64,000 bases of DNA from Heliopora coerulea (GCA_030142905.1 JASJOG010000144.1:1-64000); one strand, 5' to 3'; counted from the stretch's first letter, positions 12,866 to 24,028 are shown. Made by a program: numbers and translations. The notes: generated by a model not told the origin, from the letters alone.

Positions 12866-13070
12866 TTTTTTAGTTTTACCCAGGCTAACGCCAGACGAAT
12901 TTACTCGTGAAGGCAATACGTCTCTGACCGGAATGTGTTAAGAATAGCTCAAGTATTTTCGGTTCATTTCCGACTTTCTAGTTTTACCCAGGATAACGGC
13001 AGACAGTTTTACTCTGGCTAACACCTGACGATTTTACTCGTCAATGAGACGGCTCGGACTGGAAAGGGTC
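12866..13070 (+). repeat. Dispersed hairpin repeat, tandem units
   Basis: Two to three adjacent units, the clearest in the window. They contain 'CAGGCTAACGCCAG', 'CTGGCTAACACCTG' and 'GACGATTTTACTCGTC' (a perfect 5-bp stem), then 'GGACTGGAAAGGGTC'. The array sits about 450 bases before the Kv channel start codon. Confidence 0.75.
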
Positions 13071-13504
13071 AGAGATAATTTAATAATGTCATCAAGAAAC
13101 GAGGCTTTCAATTTTTGGTAATCAAAGTTCGTGACGGAGCGGCCTAAGAGCGACCTTGCAATATGGCTCTTCGCGCCGTTGAATTATTCATACAATGTCG
13201 TGTCAACAGCTTTCATTTGCATTAAAAATTAACAGCTTTCGCTTTGGACATGTACACGTACTTCTTATAAACTGTTTGTATGCGATTATAATTTAAACTG
13301 TCAAATTTGCGGACGGATTTGCTTATCGGATGGTTGGCAAAGATAAGGAATTATTCATGTTTGCATTTGCGACAGCGATACAATTTCTGAGTCCGTGAGA
13401 GAAACGGTTGTATTTAGATCCTGGAGTGGTGTCACCTGTTTCAACAAATGATAGAGGCATATTCTAATGTTTTACAAGGAAACTTCGGATTAGATCGAGC
13501 GCTA

Positions 13505-13555
13505 ATGGTTGAATATCCTTATGCAATCAACCTCGTGTTCGTCAGCATCGAGTGA
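13505..13555 (+). other. Short upstream ORF overlapping the Kv start
   Basis: ATG at 13505 opens a 16-codon frame ending at 13555. It overlaps the Kv start at 13521 in a different frame. If the transcript begins upstream of 13505, initiation here could dampen Kv translation. No transcript start is visible. Confidence 0.3.
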
Positions 13556-16373
13556 ACGGTTACAACGCGAGCGCATCACCTTTAATGTAAGCGGTCGACG
13601 GTTTGAAACATGGCACGAGACACTTAAACGATATCCGGACACTCTTCTGGGAAGTGACCTGATGGAGCGATTTCATAATTCCGAAACGGGAGAGTACATA
13701 TTGAATAGAGATCCTCTAATTTTTAAATACGTTTTGAACTTCTACAGGACAGGAAAGTTGCATTGTTTCTGGGGCTATTGCCACCAAGAGTTTCTCGAGG
13801 AGCTGAACTTCTATGGAATTCCGATTGAGCTTGTGAACAGTTGTTGCGAGGACTTCTTGAAGAAGGAGAAGCAGAACCCACCGATAAAGAGCTCGAGAAG
13901 TAAACAGTCAACAGAGTTGTTGGCGGACTACGTTCCGGGTAAATCTATAAAACAGAAGCTCTGGTACTATTTTGAATTCCCCCAGAACTCTCTTCCCGGT
14001 ACAATAATTCTATATTCTGTGGGGTTTTTTATTCTGGCAAGTGTGATTGGTACTGTGACTGAAACAGTTCCGTGTCCGGACGTACCTTGCGGCGAGAAGT
14101 ACCAATCTCAGTTCTTCATACTTGAGGGGATCTGTGTTGGAGCTTTTACTCTCGAGTTTTTGGCGAGATTATGGGCCGCGCCTTCACGGAGGATGTTTAT
14201 GAAAGAGATTCTAAACATTATAGATTTAATAGCGATAGTTCCTTTTTATCTCACTGTTACGTTTCTTTTTGTACCAAGTGGAGGATCTGGGGGAGGACTG
14301 AAGTTACTCGCCGCACTTAAAGTATTGAGAGTAGTGCGAGTCTTTAAGCTGGCCAGACATTCAGCGAAGCTACGAGAGTTAGGCATGACTATTAAAAACG
14401 CCTCGTCGGACCTGGCCTTCCTTTCGTTTGCCCTTTTTATGGCCATACTTCTTTTCGCCAGCGTGATTTATTTCGCAGAAAGTGGTAACAATCCGCCGAC
14501 TTTCAGCAGTATTTTGGACGCCATGTGGTACGCTGGAGTCACAATCATCACGTTGGGGTAAGTAAAAACGTATTCGCTTGCTGTTAAACATAGTCGCGTG
14601 TAACCAAAAGCCTTGCTCTGTCTGCAAAGCGATCTCCCATGTCTCCTGCAGCAGTAAAGGAAAAGCCATAATTGTTAAAGTTTCGTATTTTTTTTTTCAG
14701 TTCGAAGTATTTCTTCTTATCGCATGCAATTTAGTTAGCGAAAATCTACTTAAATTGTTATTGTTCAGCTGTAACAGAAATGGCTCTTGTGTGAACAGAG
14801 AACCAGGTCGTATTGGCTGTACAAATCAACAAGGTGTAAACCCGTAGCTACCGTAACAAGAATACCAAAGCAATTCAGTGTGGTTATGTCAACTCGAATT
14901 TCTGATAGAAAGACCTAGAAGTTTTTGCCTTGTCCTTTTATTGCTGTCACTCGCTGGTGCCACAAGAATATGGCATACAAGTACACAAAGTTGGCAGCTG
15001 TTGCCACCAGTCGAGACACTGCGTAGAAAACCTACCATTGGTCGACAGCAGTGAATCGCACGCTTTTGGATAGTTGAGAACCTGTTGCTGCGTTCATTAG
15101 ACAACAAAACGGCTGCTTCAGAAATAATTTGTATTATGAACGAGTTGATCGAAAAATGGGTGAAATTTAACTCGTCAATTACAATTTGATTTTCCCAACA
15201 AATCCAGGAAGACAATAGCCGAATTGATAATCTTGGAAATTGTTTAATTGCTGATGTACATGTACATCAGTCAACCGCATAAAGTTGTCCTTCCAGAGCA
15301 TGTGGGAAAAATCATTAATGGAGCGTACGCACTTGATATAATAGCAGCCATGTTGGTGCTCCTTAACAAAAGAATCTTGATCATCATCTTTTGTGAGGTA
15401 CACCAACATGGCCGCCATGTCCTTTGTTATTCGCGACTCTAGGGACTAAACGTGTATTCACTCTATCAGTGGCATGCCCAGGGTGTAATTGTCATGTGAG
15501 TTCAACAAGGGCACAGGTTTCAAATTATTTAATGGTTGTAATGTCGAGTGTTCAACATGCCGCATCTCCCTTAGAATTTTGCTTGCCTCCGATAATCATG
15601 ACCGGGCGTTTTATCATGGGATGAATTGATGGGCGATTTGGTACAGCGTGTCGATCGATGTAGCTCTGTTTCAGGCAAAAAATCTGATTAAATATTAATT
15701 TATGTACTGTTTTAAAATCTTTGTCGTTTCTTTGGACTGCAGTCCGCAAGAAGTGTTATTGATCATCTGCCCACAGCTACTCTGCCATATTTCATGCGGG
15801 TCTGGGCCGGCAGACACTTACGTAGCTAAGCACTCTATAGAAATCAAACGAGGTCTATTACTATTGCTAAAAGACTTATTCAAAATGTTTGAGCTTTCAT
15901 CATGCTACGACATCACCAGAAACTGGTGTTGGTCAATTTGTTGACACGGCGGTTAATTTGTTTATGGTCAACGTTGAAGTTTAAAAGAGTTATTTAAAAA
16001 AAAATTACAAATTTTCATCTGTGACTTGCAGTTTGTATTTTTAAATTTTGGAAATTTATTGATCGAACGTAAAGTTTATCCATACATATACTTATTCTTC
16101 TGGATAGTTTGAGTTTCAAACCGTTTCACGTTCGAAATCGAAACATTTCCACATCTGAAATAGAGTGCGATTTTTATGTGCGAAATGGAACGAGTGAAAT
16201 TTTTGTATCGGTCGTCGATGTAACGTTTTGTTTTTTGACTTGTTTTCCTTAGATACGGCGATGTGGTTCCTGTCACCGTGTTTGGGAAGATTCTGGGCAG
16301 CATGTGCTGTGTGTTTGGCCTCTTTGTCGTCTCTCTCGTTGTGCCAGTGATCCAAGAGAAAGAGAAAGCATAA
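13521..16373 (+). CDS. Voltage-gated potassium channel alpha subunit, Shal/Kv4-like
   Basis: Exons 13521-14557 and 16253-16373 give 385 residues. The start is the first ATG after an in-frame stop at 13503. The cytoplasmic T1 domain (about 18-116) has 'FNVSGRRFETW' and 'RYPDTLLGS', and the exact zinc motif H-x5-C-x20-CC (His81, Cys87, Cys108-109) that non-Shaker channels share. Six membrane spans follow: S1 about 161-178, S2 198-218, S3 230-250, S4 261-281, S5 297-317 and S6 about 355-379. S4 has Lys267, Arg270, Arg273, Lys276 and Arg279, with Ala264 at the first charge position. The filter is TLGYG (344-348). The first proline of the usual S6 PVP is Val375. The tail ends only eight residues after Pro377, much shorter than usual. 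It should form tetrameric voltage-opened K+ channels in the plasma membrane, or act as a modulatory subunit. The Shal assignment rests on T1 and S4 and is moderate. Confidence 0.93.
15251..15270. repeat. Perfect 20-bp palindrome
   Basis: CTGATGTACATGTACATCAG reads the same on both strands. It lies in the Kv intron. Confidence 0.8.
15346..15413. repeat. Foldback with about 26-base arms
   Basis: 'GCCATGTTGGTGCTCC' near 15346 is mirrored by 'GTACACCAACATGGC' near 15398. An AAAAGAA/TCTTTT continuation lies around a short AT-rich loop. It looks like a small miniature element in the Kv intron. Confidence 0.5.
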
Positions 16374-18330
16374 AAAGAAGACGAACATGAAGAAGGAAAG
16401 GAAGGAGACAAAGAGGAAGTAGGAAAGTAAGAAGACAACGTCAAGAAGCGACGGATTATCTAGATCGTGGGCTTTCACACACGCTCTGATTGACGAGATT
16501 GGGCATCAACAATGACTTTGAAATCGAATGGTTGCAGAGACAATTTAACTTTGTTCCTTATAGGAGATGAGTAGAGTCTTGGGGAAAAAAGCTTCACTGA
16601 AGAAGCCACTTATAGTTAGTGAGTCTGCATGTCGTTCAGTTCGTACAACTAGGGTATATGGAATTACTTACATAGCCTGGACGTCAGGAAAATTCGAACT
16701 ACGCATGGCTCCGAAACAGGCGGTTTGTCAAGCGAAACACATAAACAGAGGTTCTGGAGGTTCGGGAGAATACGGTCTTCTATGAAACAGACGGTTCCCG
16801 GCGAAGGAAATCATGTTCCTCATCCACGGGTCGATGGCGATATCACGCGCAGGCATACACACAGCTTTTTTTACTAGTATAATTCGGAAAAGTGAAACTA
16901 ATTATTTAAAGAATTTGCTGGCCACTCAAACGCATTGTTAAAGCTTGTACTAAAAGCCTTTGTTGCATTAACGGTGACAGTTAAGAATGTGGAAATGTAG
17001 ACTAAAGATCTTGCAGTTCTCGTGCCACAGCTGGGCAAAAACCTGTTTGCCTCGAAATGTGGGATCACTGGAAAGTTTCCATCAAAATACGTAATACATA
17101 TAGAAATAACCGACTATATCAATATCCAGAAGCAGTCATTGTCGAGTTTCACCGATGTCTTGCGGTTTTTACAGCTTTTTAGCTGAGTGTTTTGTCGTCT
17201 ACGTTACGACTGTTGTTTATCTATGTACAAGAATCAGATTATGAACTCAAAATTTCCATGAAACGATGGATAACGAAGTCGAAACCCGAGTCAGTTACCA
17301 TTGCGTCGAAGTTGAGAGCGTATAATCAAAATGTTCTAGTAGAAAATACTTTATTTTTGCCAGTTTGTTTCACTTATTACTCAAAAACTTGGCACAAGAG
17401 TTTCTCCCTGGAAAATTTTGCCTTTTTGCAGAACTTACCTCTCGTTGATATTTATCGACAATTATTCGCAACTTACTCGTAGTCTAATGCAAATGCGGCA
17501 ATCTGATTGGTTTGACTACTCGATGTCTAATGGTCGATTGAGTTAAAGTAGCCGTGAGTAATGCATCGTATCGGGTGAAAGGGCACTTAGACTACCAAGT
17601 AAATTTCTTAATGCCTCTTCCTGTCCTTCTCGTGCGTTTGTTACAGTGTATTACAAGTATTTTTCGGGATTTACTTTAGCCGTCTTTGGTGCATGCTCTT
17701 CCATAAAATGTCTTGATTTCTAGTATTTCTCATCCTAGAAATGACTTCCTCTGAACTTCTGGATCATAAAAAGTAAATTGTTGCTTCTTTCTGTTGGTGA
17801 ACAGGTTCAAAACACGTGACGAAAATGGATTTTTCAGAAATTTTTCTTTCCACATTGAATTGCAGAGGTGTCCATATGTTAATTATGTCAACGTTCATGT
17901 AGTGCACAAGTCATTGCTGTCGAAGTTGGACTCCTAGAAGTTTTATTCTGGTCAGTGCCAGACACATCTATTCTGCAAAATGAGACGGCCTTCCAGTAAT
18001 GGGTTAATGAATGTAAATCTCACTATTTACCATTAGACTTAATTTCCACTCTGCGGAATTTTCCGCGCTGACGAAATTTTCCCTTGGTCTTCTAATTAGT
18101 TCCATTTGAAAGTTCACAAGACAAAGAGAAAATTTCGTATGAGCGGAAAATTATGCCCAGTGTAAATCAAGCCTCAGTCACATTGACCAAACAATTCCAG
18201 ATTGACATATACTGCGCGGGATGCATATAAACAATTGCCCGGAAGTCGATTCAATGTAAAGTTTGCTAGTCACAACAAAACAGTTGAACTGGGCCTATAA
18301 TAGTGCTACGGAAACTGAAGAATGACTGCT
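16374..18330. other. Gene-free stretch after the Kv gene
   Basis: Bases 16374-16430 continue the Kv frame for 18 acidic/lysine-rich codons before the next stop (see findings). Beyond that I recognise only a copy of the hairpin repeat at 17941-18008. Confidence 0.5.
17941..18008 (+). repeat. Dispersed hairpin repeat, degraded copy
   Basis: 'TTTTATTCTGGTCAGTGCCAG' followed by 'GAGACGGCCTTCCAGTAATG' and GGGTTAA matches the order of motifs in the 12866-13070 array, with several substitutions. Confidence 0.5.
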
Positions 18331-18335
18331 GTTTT

Positions 18336-18606
18336 AATAATTACTGACCGTCATCAAAACCTATTGTTTTCACTCGGCATTATATCTAATAATGCAGAGA
18401 GCAAAAATATGCAAGTCGAGTTTGTGAAATTTTGCTCGCTGTATTCGTTGATATAATGCAAAGAAAATGTGTTTCGATGAAGGTCAGTAATTAAAATTGA
18501 TAACTACTTCGGCACACAGCATTATTAGATATAATACAGGCAGCTGAGGCCTGCGGACTAAGCTGCCTGCATTATATCCAATAATGCTGTGTGCCTCAGT
18601 AATTAT
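18336..18606. mobile_element. Two adjacent foldback (MITE-like) elements
   Basis: 18336-18494 is one imperfect hairpin (arms 'TTACTGACCGTCATC...' and '...GATGAAGGTCAGTAA'). 18511-18545 and 18561-18595 form a second with 35-base arms differing at two positions. The two share 'TTATATCTAATAATG'-type sequence, so they are probably related copies side by side. Confidence 0.7.
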
Positions 18607-19880
18607 CTATTAAATAGTTTTCATTAAGTAAAACTAAGGAAATACAGTCTGATCAGTAGTTGCGAATTGGATGCATAATCGTCTTGAATTACTTAAACGT
18701 TTTCTTCATTTTGTTTGCCTTAGCTTATATCGAAAAAATAGTGTGCGAGGTGCTTCATAAACATTAGCCTCCCATCTGCATGGGAGTTACAAGGCAAATC
18801 AAAGGCGAGCCAATCCTATACAAGACGGTCGCTCATATTGTATGTATTAATACATGCATGTATCTATATATTGCTCTATCTATATCCCTATCTCTATCCT
18901 TGCCTAATTCCTTCTGCAAAAGGAATTCTTCCACATACCTATAGTTATGTCTGTTTATGTCTACCCATCTATCAACCAACGCATCTGTCATCCTTTGTGT
19001 ATATGTATAAGTATTTATAACATTAAGAATTCATGGGGAAAATACAAAGAAAATTCATAACTATGTCGTGCCTTTGTATGTGCTAAAGACACATGACTTT
19101 ATATGTGAATAAGTTAGTGCTTTTGGTTTAGAAAACATGAATTTCACAAACTTTCTTCTCGAATTAGCGTATTGCGTGGTTCATTTCATAAGACATTTAT
19201 AAAAACTCGCAGCTCGTGCTTTATCGGATCTAAAACATTGGGCTGTCGCCTCGTATTTTAAATCCCGATAAAGCTTTCCTGCTCGGTTTTTAAATAGTAC
19301 TTATAAATTTTGTCTTTTGGGTTTCACGTGATGTGCATCAACGCAACATTCTGATTGGCTGAAACAAGGCTTCGATTATGATAAAATACTATTATCAGAA
19401 CCAACCCCAAGATAGTTTTAGTATTTTGTTTATACTTCAGTAGAATTCATATAAATGTACATTGCCAAAATACTCCGTGCAGTATTGAGCGACTTAACCT
19501 ACTTTGCAAGTGAACATGAAGGTGTTCAAAATTTCGAAGTTTCGAATTTAATCCTTCGCAATTTTTGTTTAAATTGGTTATATTTTATGGGTTACATTGA
19601 ATTCGGCTTCAAGGCAGTCGTCAGTTATAATATTTTGTATTTTTCGTCTACTCCCATATTAGTGGTTAACAGTGAATTCTATGTGTTCCACGCCTAGCCT
19701 GAATAATATTTTTTTGACGTTCTTTTTGTTTCACATTTCTGAACGGGAATTCTTGCCGTAGGTTCTTTTGACTAAGACCAATTGATCCTGCTCGTTTTGA
19801 TTGGTTCTAAAGTGAGAGGTGAGGACTGGAGCCTACTTCAATAGGCTGTGTTATCTGTGTAGGTTTTCACAGATACGTTG
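18607..19880. other. Gene-free stretch
   Basis: Mixed AT-rich sequence. A TATC/CTAT-rich tract lies near 18840-19010. No gene is recognised. Confidence 0.5.
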
Positions 19881-19888
19881 TTTACCCT

Positions 19889-20000
19889 TTCGTGCATGAT
19901 TTTTTATTCTTTTGTTCTTTGTTTTGTTTTTGCGTTGTTCTTTCATTAGTTCTATTGTTGTAATTTGTTCTTTCAGAACAACAGTATGCACGAAAGGGTT
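19889..20000. repeat. Inverted repeat CCCTTTCGTGCAT
   Basis: CCCTTTCGTGCAT near 19886 and ATGCACGAAAGGG near 19986 are exact inverted copies about 90 bases apart. They abut the larger foldback that begins at 20004. Confidence 0.5.
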
Positions 20001-20003
20001 AAG

Positions 20004-20320
20004 GTGGATTTCCTCTTGGTGCAAAATGTCGCGCGCGCGACTTTTTCCTTTTGTCTTTAGACCGATTTCCAGTGTGTAAAAAGTCACGCGGGTGGCAATT
20101 CCATTGTGAACAAGTTAAACTGAAGTCAACTTTTCCACGCGACATTTTGCGTCAGCCAATATTAGCCAATCAGCTCAAAGAACAACATCGCCCGCGCGAC
20201 TTTTTTCACCTACTGGAAATCGGTCTTTAGGAGTTCTCGAATGAAACCAGGCAGAAATCTGTTAAATTTTAACAATGCAGCTGTCGTGCGCGCGACATTT
20301 TGCACCAAGTGGAAATCCAC
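20004..20320. mobile_element. CpG-rich foldback element with nested inverted repeats
   Basis: The outer ends 'GTGGATTTCCTCTTGGTGCA' and 'TGCACCAAGTGGAAATCCAC' are inverted copies that continue into 'AAATGTCGCGCGC'. An inner inverted pair, 'GACCGATTTCCAGT' (near 20060) and 'ACTGGAAATCGGTC' (near 20211), sits inside. The element is 317 bases and rich in CGCG, unlike its surroundings. There is no coding capacity. Confidence 0.75.
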
Positions 20321-21216
20321 TTTTATAGTCGCTAAGGTATTCTTCGACCAAAATAAGGCGATATCAAGACTTGGTTATATGAAACACGAGTATGACGAAT
20401 TAAAGATCGGAGATCCGGTGTATCGGATTGAACAATTGCATTTTTTGCTTAACTTGATTGAATTAAGCTACTTGTTAGTAAAATTTGCCTCACTGGTTAG
20501 GTGCAAAGAGTGAAAAGTGCTTCAAATTATGAAGGCTTCACCTATTGTCGCAAACAGTGAAGGCGTGGCCCTCAAATAGGGGCCGGGAGATGATAATCAT
20601 GCTAAGGGCCCACTTTTTGCAGGGGGGTGTGAGATGGGGTGAGGAAATTGCTGCTAATAAAAATACGACGTGAATTTTAGATGCAAAAACGTTAAATTCA
20701 TTAAGATAAAAACTCATAAGAAATAATTGATACATCATGAAAAGCTTCTATAATGACATGCGTTGATAATAAAATATAAATGATTAAAAGTGACCCCCTA
20801 CAGGGCCTACAGGAGTTTTAAATTTCATACCTCTACACAAAACGTCACGTTTATACTGCTTGTTCACTTAACATAACGCTTCATATAAGGGCCTTCTTGC
20901 CTACATGCTACGAACTCTTAGGGCCCACCGGAAAATGTCCCGGTGGGTCACGCCGCCACCGGTCGCTAAGACTTTAGGGATTACAGGGGGAGACTCGCTA
21001 TTTTGCTTGGAGTGAATTTGTTTGGATTAAGAAACATTACCAAGTTTGGTTATGCTTAGTAGTTAGCATAAATCTTTATGGAATAAATTTTAGATTTTTT
21101 ATTGGTAACAGCCACTGTCACCTTTTGCTTAGTTTTTTTCTCTCTTTTTTAATTGTTTTTGTACTTTTTTATCAGTCTTGTCACGCCTTAGAGTATCATT
21201 CGTGGTGGCATAGAAC
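20321..21216. other. Gene-free stretch, 3' flank of the 21.2 kb gene
   Basis: It contains a small hairpin (CCCACCG...CGGTGGG near 20933-20957). No exon is seen. Confidence 0.5.
21098..21103 (-). terminator. Polyadenylation signal
   Basis: AATAAA on the minus strand, about 115 bases past the stop codon of the 21217-22290 gene. Confidence 0.5.
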
Positions 21217-22290
21217 TTATCGTTTTAACCTTGGCAACGAATTCACGATTGCCTCTTGCTGCAACAGTTTCTCCTTTAGCTTAAAAATTCTTGCTGACCA
21301 CGGCGACTGTCGACTTTCCTGGTCTTGTATCCCTTGTTCACTTCGTTGGTCATCCGTTGACTTACTGATACGACCAAACTCTTCCTGACTTTCCAGTCCT
21401 ATTTCTGTGTTCTCTGAGCTTGGGTAAGTTTTTGCATGATCGAAGGTTCGTTCGAATTTCTCCGAAGACATAGTTTGAGCTTCGTAATTATGTCTTCCCA
21501 TTGAAAAAATATTTCCACGCTGGGAGCTTTCTTTCTTTCTAGTGTCTATGTCTTGGTTTTGTACTTCTTTTGATTTTTTACGACACGGCAATTCCGTCGT
21601 TTGGATCTCATTGTTACTCGTCACTTGAATTGAATCTCTGAACGTTTCAGCTGATATGCTAACATGGTGTGTTTCAGGTTTAAATTCCTCAAGCGACAAA
21701 GCGGAACTTTCACCAACTGCAGAAGGTGATTTGAACTCGCTGCTTCGTGTTTCTATCACGTCCATCACGGCTTGAGTCTTGTTGATCGAACTTTTGCTAA
21801 AAACGGTACAAGCAGCAGGTTTTGGAGCGATTGGCTTTTGTTCGACTCTGGTATATTTTGATTTTGCTCGCAGTTTCTCGACTAACGTGACGTTTTTTCT
21901 ACAGCAAAACGAAGGGCAAAAGTTTGGTCCACCAGGTGTCCTGACGCTGTCCAAATTGCTTTCGTTGAGATCTGCTAGCGACAGATGACTTTCTGTTTCA
22001 GGCAAAATCCGTGTAGGATTATCTTTATCACCACAACTTCCATTACAAGTCGTGTGACTAGTTACTTTGTTTTCTTTTAAAGAAGCACAGTTTTCATTGC
22101 TTATGTTGTTACCTGTTTCCTCTACCCACGAATAGGGCGCAGTTGAACAATGTTCATTGAAATCGTGACTGAACTCACCGAAGCCCTTCTGTGTTCCATG
22201 TTGCCTGTTTTGCGAAGAGTTGAACGCATCTGTCTGACCGTTGGCCAAAGTATATACTGAAGTTATGATTATGGGAAGATCTTCAGACAT
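21217..22290 (-). CDS. LRIF1-like protein A (357 residues), function unknown
   Basis: A single open exon on the minus strand starts at an ATG at 22290 with an in-frame stop close upstream. A TTTCAG just before it could be an acceptor in the 5' leader. The protein is hydrophilic and largely disordered, with no signal or membrane segment. Near the N-terminus is 'PIIITSVYTLANG' (6-18). At the C-terminus is a short amphipathic leucine helix, 'RIFKLKEKLLQQEAIV' (about 334-349). Both motifs recur in the gene at 39494-42580, and the helix recurs at 36 kb. The helix resembles the conserved C-terminal segment of vertebrate LRIF1, a nuclear HP1/SMCHD1-binding protein. That link is my inference from one short helix, so the family name is tentative; a lineage-specific family is the alternative. 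Confidence 0.75.
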   Translation of the reverse strand: MSEDLPIIITSVYTLANGQTDAFNSSQNRQHGTQKGFGEFSHDFNEHCSTAPYSWVEETGNNISNENCASLKENKVTSHTTCNGSCGDKDNPTRILPETESHLSLADLNESNLDSVRTPGGPNFCPSFCCRKNVTLVEKLRAKSKYTRVEQKPIAPKPAACTVFSKSSINKTQAVMDVIETRSSEFKSPSAVGESSALSLEEFKPETHHVSISAETFRDSIQVTSNNEIQTTELPCRKKSKEVQNQDIDTRKKESSQRGNIFSMGRHNYEAQTMSSEKFERTFDHAKTYPSSENTEIGLESQEEFGRISKSTDDQRSEQGIQDQESRQSPWSARIFKLKEKLLQQEAIVNSLPRLKR

Positions 22291-24028
22291 ACCAGAGCAT
22301 TATCCAATACTGAAATCCTTTCAAGATTCACTATACGAGATCAAATCTGTTTTTATCTTTTGTCAATTCCCTTGAATGCAGGAGAACGTGTCGGATTTCA
22401 GGAAAATGCATCATGTTTCCGAGCTGAATCGACAAGGAAAGCACAACATTAATATCATATTTCAAACCAAGATTATGTTACATGGGCAAAAATATATTTT
22501 GACAAAAACGGATCGTAGAAGGAGTGTTTGATATGACTTCAAAACATCGTGAAGGTTGTTGCAAAAAATAGACGATAGCCAAGTTTTTTAACCAACTTAG
22601 AGGTTATTTCATACCAATTCTCAAACTCAATCAATAATTAATGAAATTATTAATGAAACCAATGGACAATGAAACCACAAGGAAGTCAGTACCTAGACAT
22701 GGTTTGGAAATGTGATCTTAATTACCGTAAAATTTCGACAACTTTAAACTCGATTTTCTATTTAGATACGGGTTATTTTGAGATGACATACCATTCACTC
22801 GAAAGTCGCGTTTGATTTGACTTCGAAACACATTGAGGATGTGGTAGATGAACGATCTTCAAGCTCGATACTGAGAAAACGATTTCTGAGCCCCAGACGG
22901 GGATCGCTTCTCCGTTTTGGAAATAGATCAAACACTCTCGGTAATAATGATATATTACATCAAACAATGCTTTCCAGTACATAGCGTGGAATGTCTGTCA
23001 GTATTTAAAGAGAAGATCAGGTTGAAAGTTGTCGACACCTTATGCTTAGTAAGACCACATTTCTGGAGCTTGAGAAATGCAGCGTGAAGGGGCTTGGGAG
23101 CCACGCCCTTCGTCCTCTCCCCCCCCCCCCCCCCCATACCCTTTGAGAAAACATTTGATACATAATAATTGTTAACAAAAACACACAGAAGGGCCCAAAG
23201 ACAAAGATACCACGACAGCTTGTGTACGATAATCTTCCTGAGAGGTGATAACGTCGTTACTAAGGCTAGAGTGAAAAATATACCGAATTTAGCTGAAGAT
23301 TCGCGCAGGACTTGCGTCTTAACCGTTTAGCGCCCGATGATTTTTGAGCTGTTTTGGGTCAATCCACTTACAATGCGATTCTGCACAATATCTTCATTGA
23401 CGACCGAGAGAAGCGTCCCACATGAGAGGAAACGGGACTGTGCTGTGGGCATATACCAAAAAGGAACGCACCCATGTACTTGGTGACCACGTGCGGGTGG
23501 ACCGAAGTGGGTGGGACTCTGCTTCCGCGTACTCGCTGCCCTCGTAAGGGGAGGGGAGGGCGGAAGGGAGGATCAGAGACGGGGGCTCCTTTTGGTCACT
23601 TGTTTGATCAGTTTTTAACAATGTTACATCTAAAAAAAATGAAATTGCGCTTTTGTGCTTGATTTGTCGATTTGGCATGGTTGAAAACCAGAACAACCAA
23701 AGTAGGGTCACCTCTGACCCTGCATGTGGGTAAAGAGTTAAACGAAGAATAGATCTCTTCGGGTGTTTATGGCGGCCATTTTGTTAGTACAACTACAATG
23801 TATAGTGGTAAGGAAAGGTTAAGAACGTAAAAAGGTTAATTTGTGTAAATAGAGACAGTTTTATATTACAGCAGGAATCGGCGAATTAGGCCGAAATCGT
23901 AGCGTAGTGATAAAAAGCAAGGCCCAGCAAAGTATGTAAAAAACAGCTATTTACGCCACAGGAAATTTAAAACTTATCTGATGCCATTTCGTTGCATCCA
24001 GCTACATCACTGGAGAGAAACAAATATT
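22291..24028. other. Gene-free stretch
   Basis: A 17-base C run lies at 23119-23135. The 23320-23750 portion is GC-richer and may be a degraded repeat. No coding exon is recognised. Confidence 0.5.

Larger units (their letters stand above)
14558..16252 (+). other. Intron of the Kv channel gene
   Basis: This 1695-base intron (GTAAGT donor, TTTTCCTTAG acceptor) splits the first Gly codon of the TLGYG filter after two bases. Inside are a perfect 20-bp palindrome (15251-15270) and a foldback (about 15346-15413) with 'CCATGTTGGTG' arms. No gene is seen. Confidence 0.85.

Noticed and set aside
16076..16478. Two long minus-strand frames (about 120 codons) opposite the Kv 3' exon
   Set aside because: They are antisense shadows of the S6 exon and its purine-rich flank; their apparent hydrophobic and Ser-rich content comes from the complementary strand.
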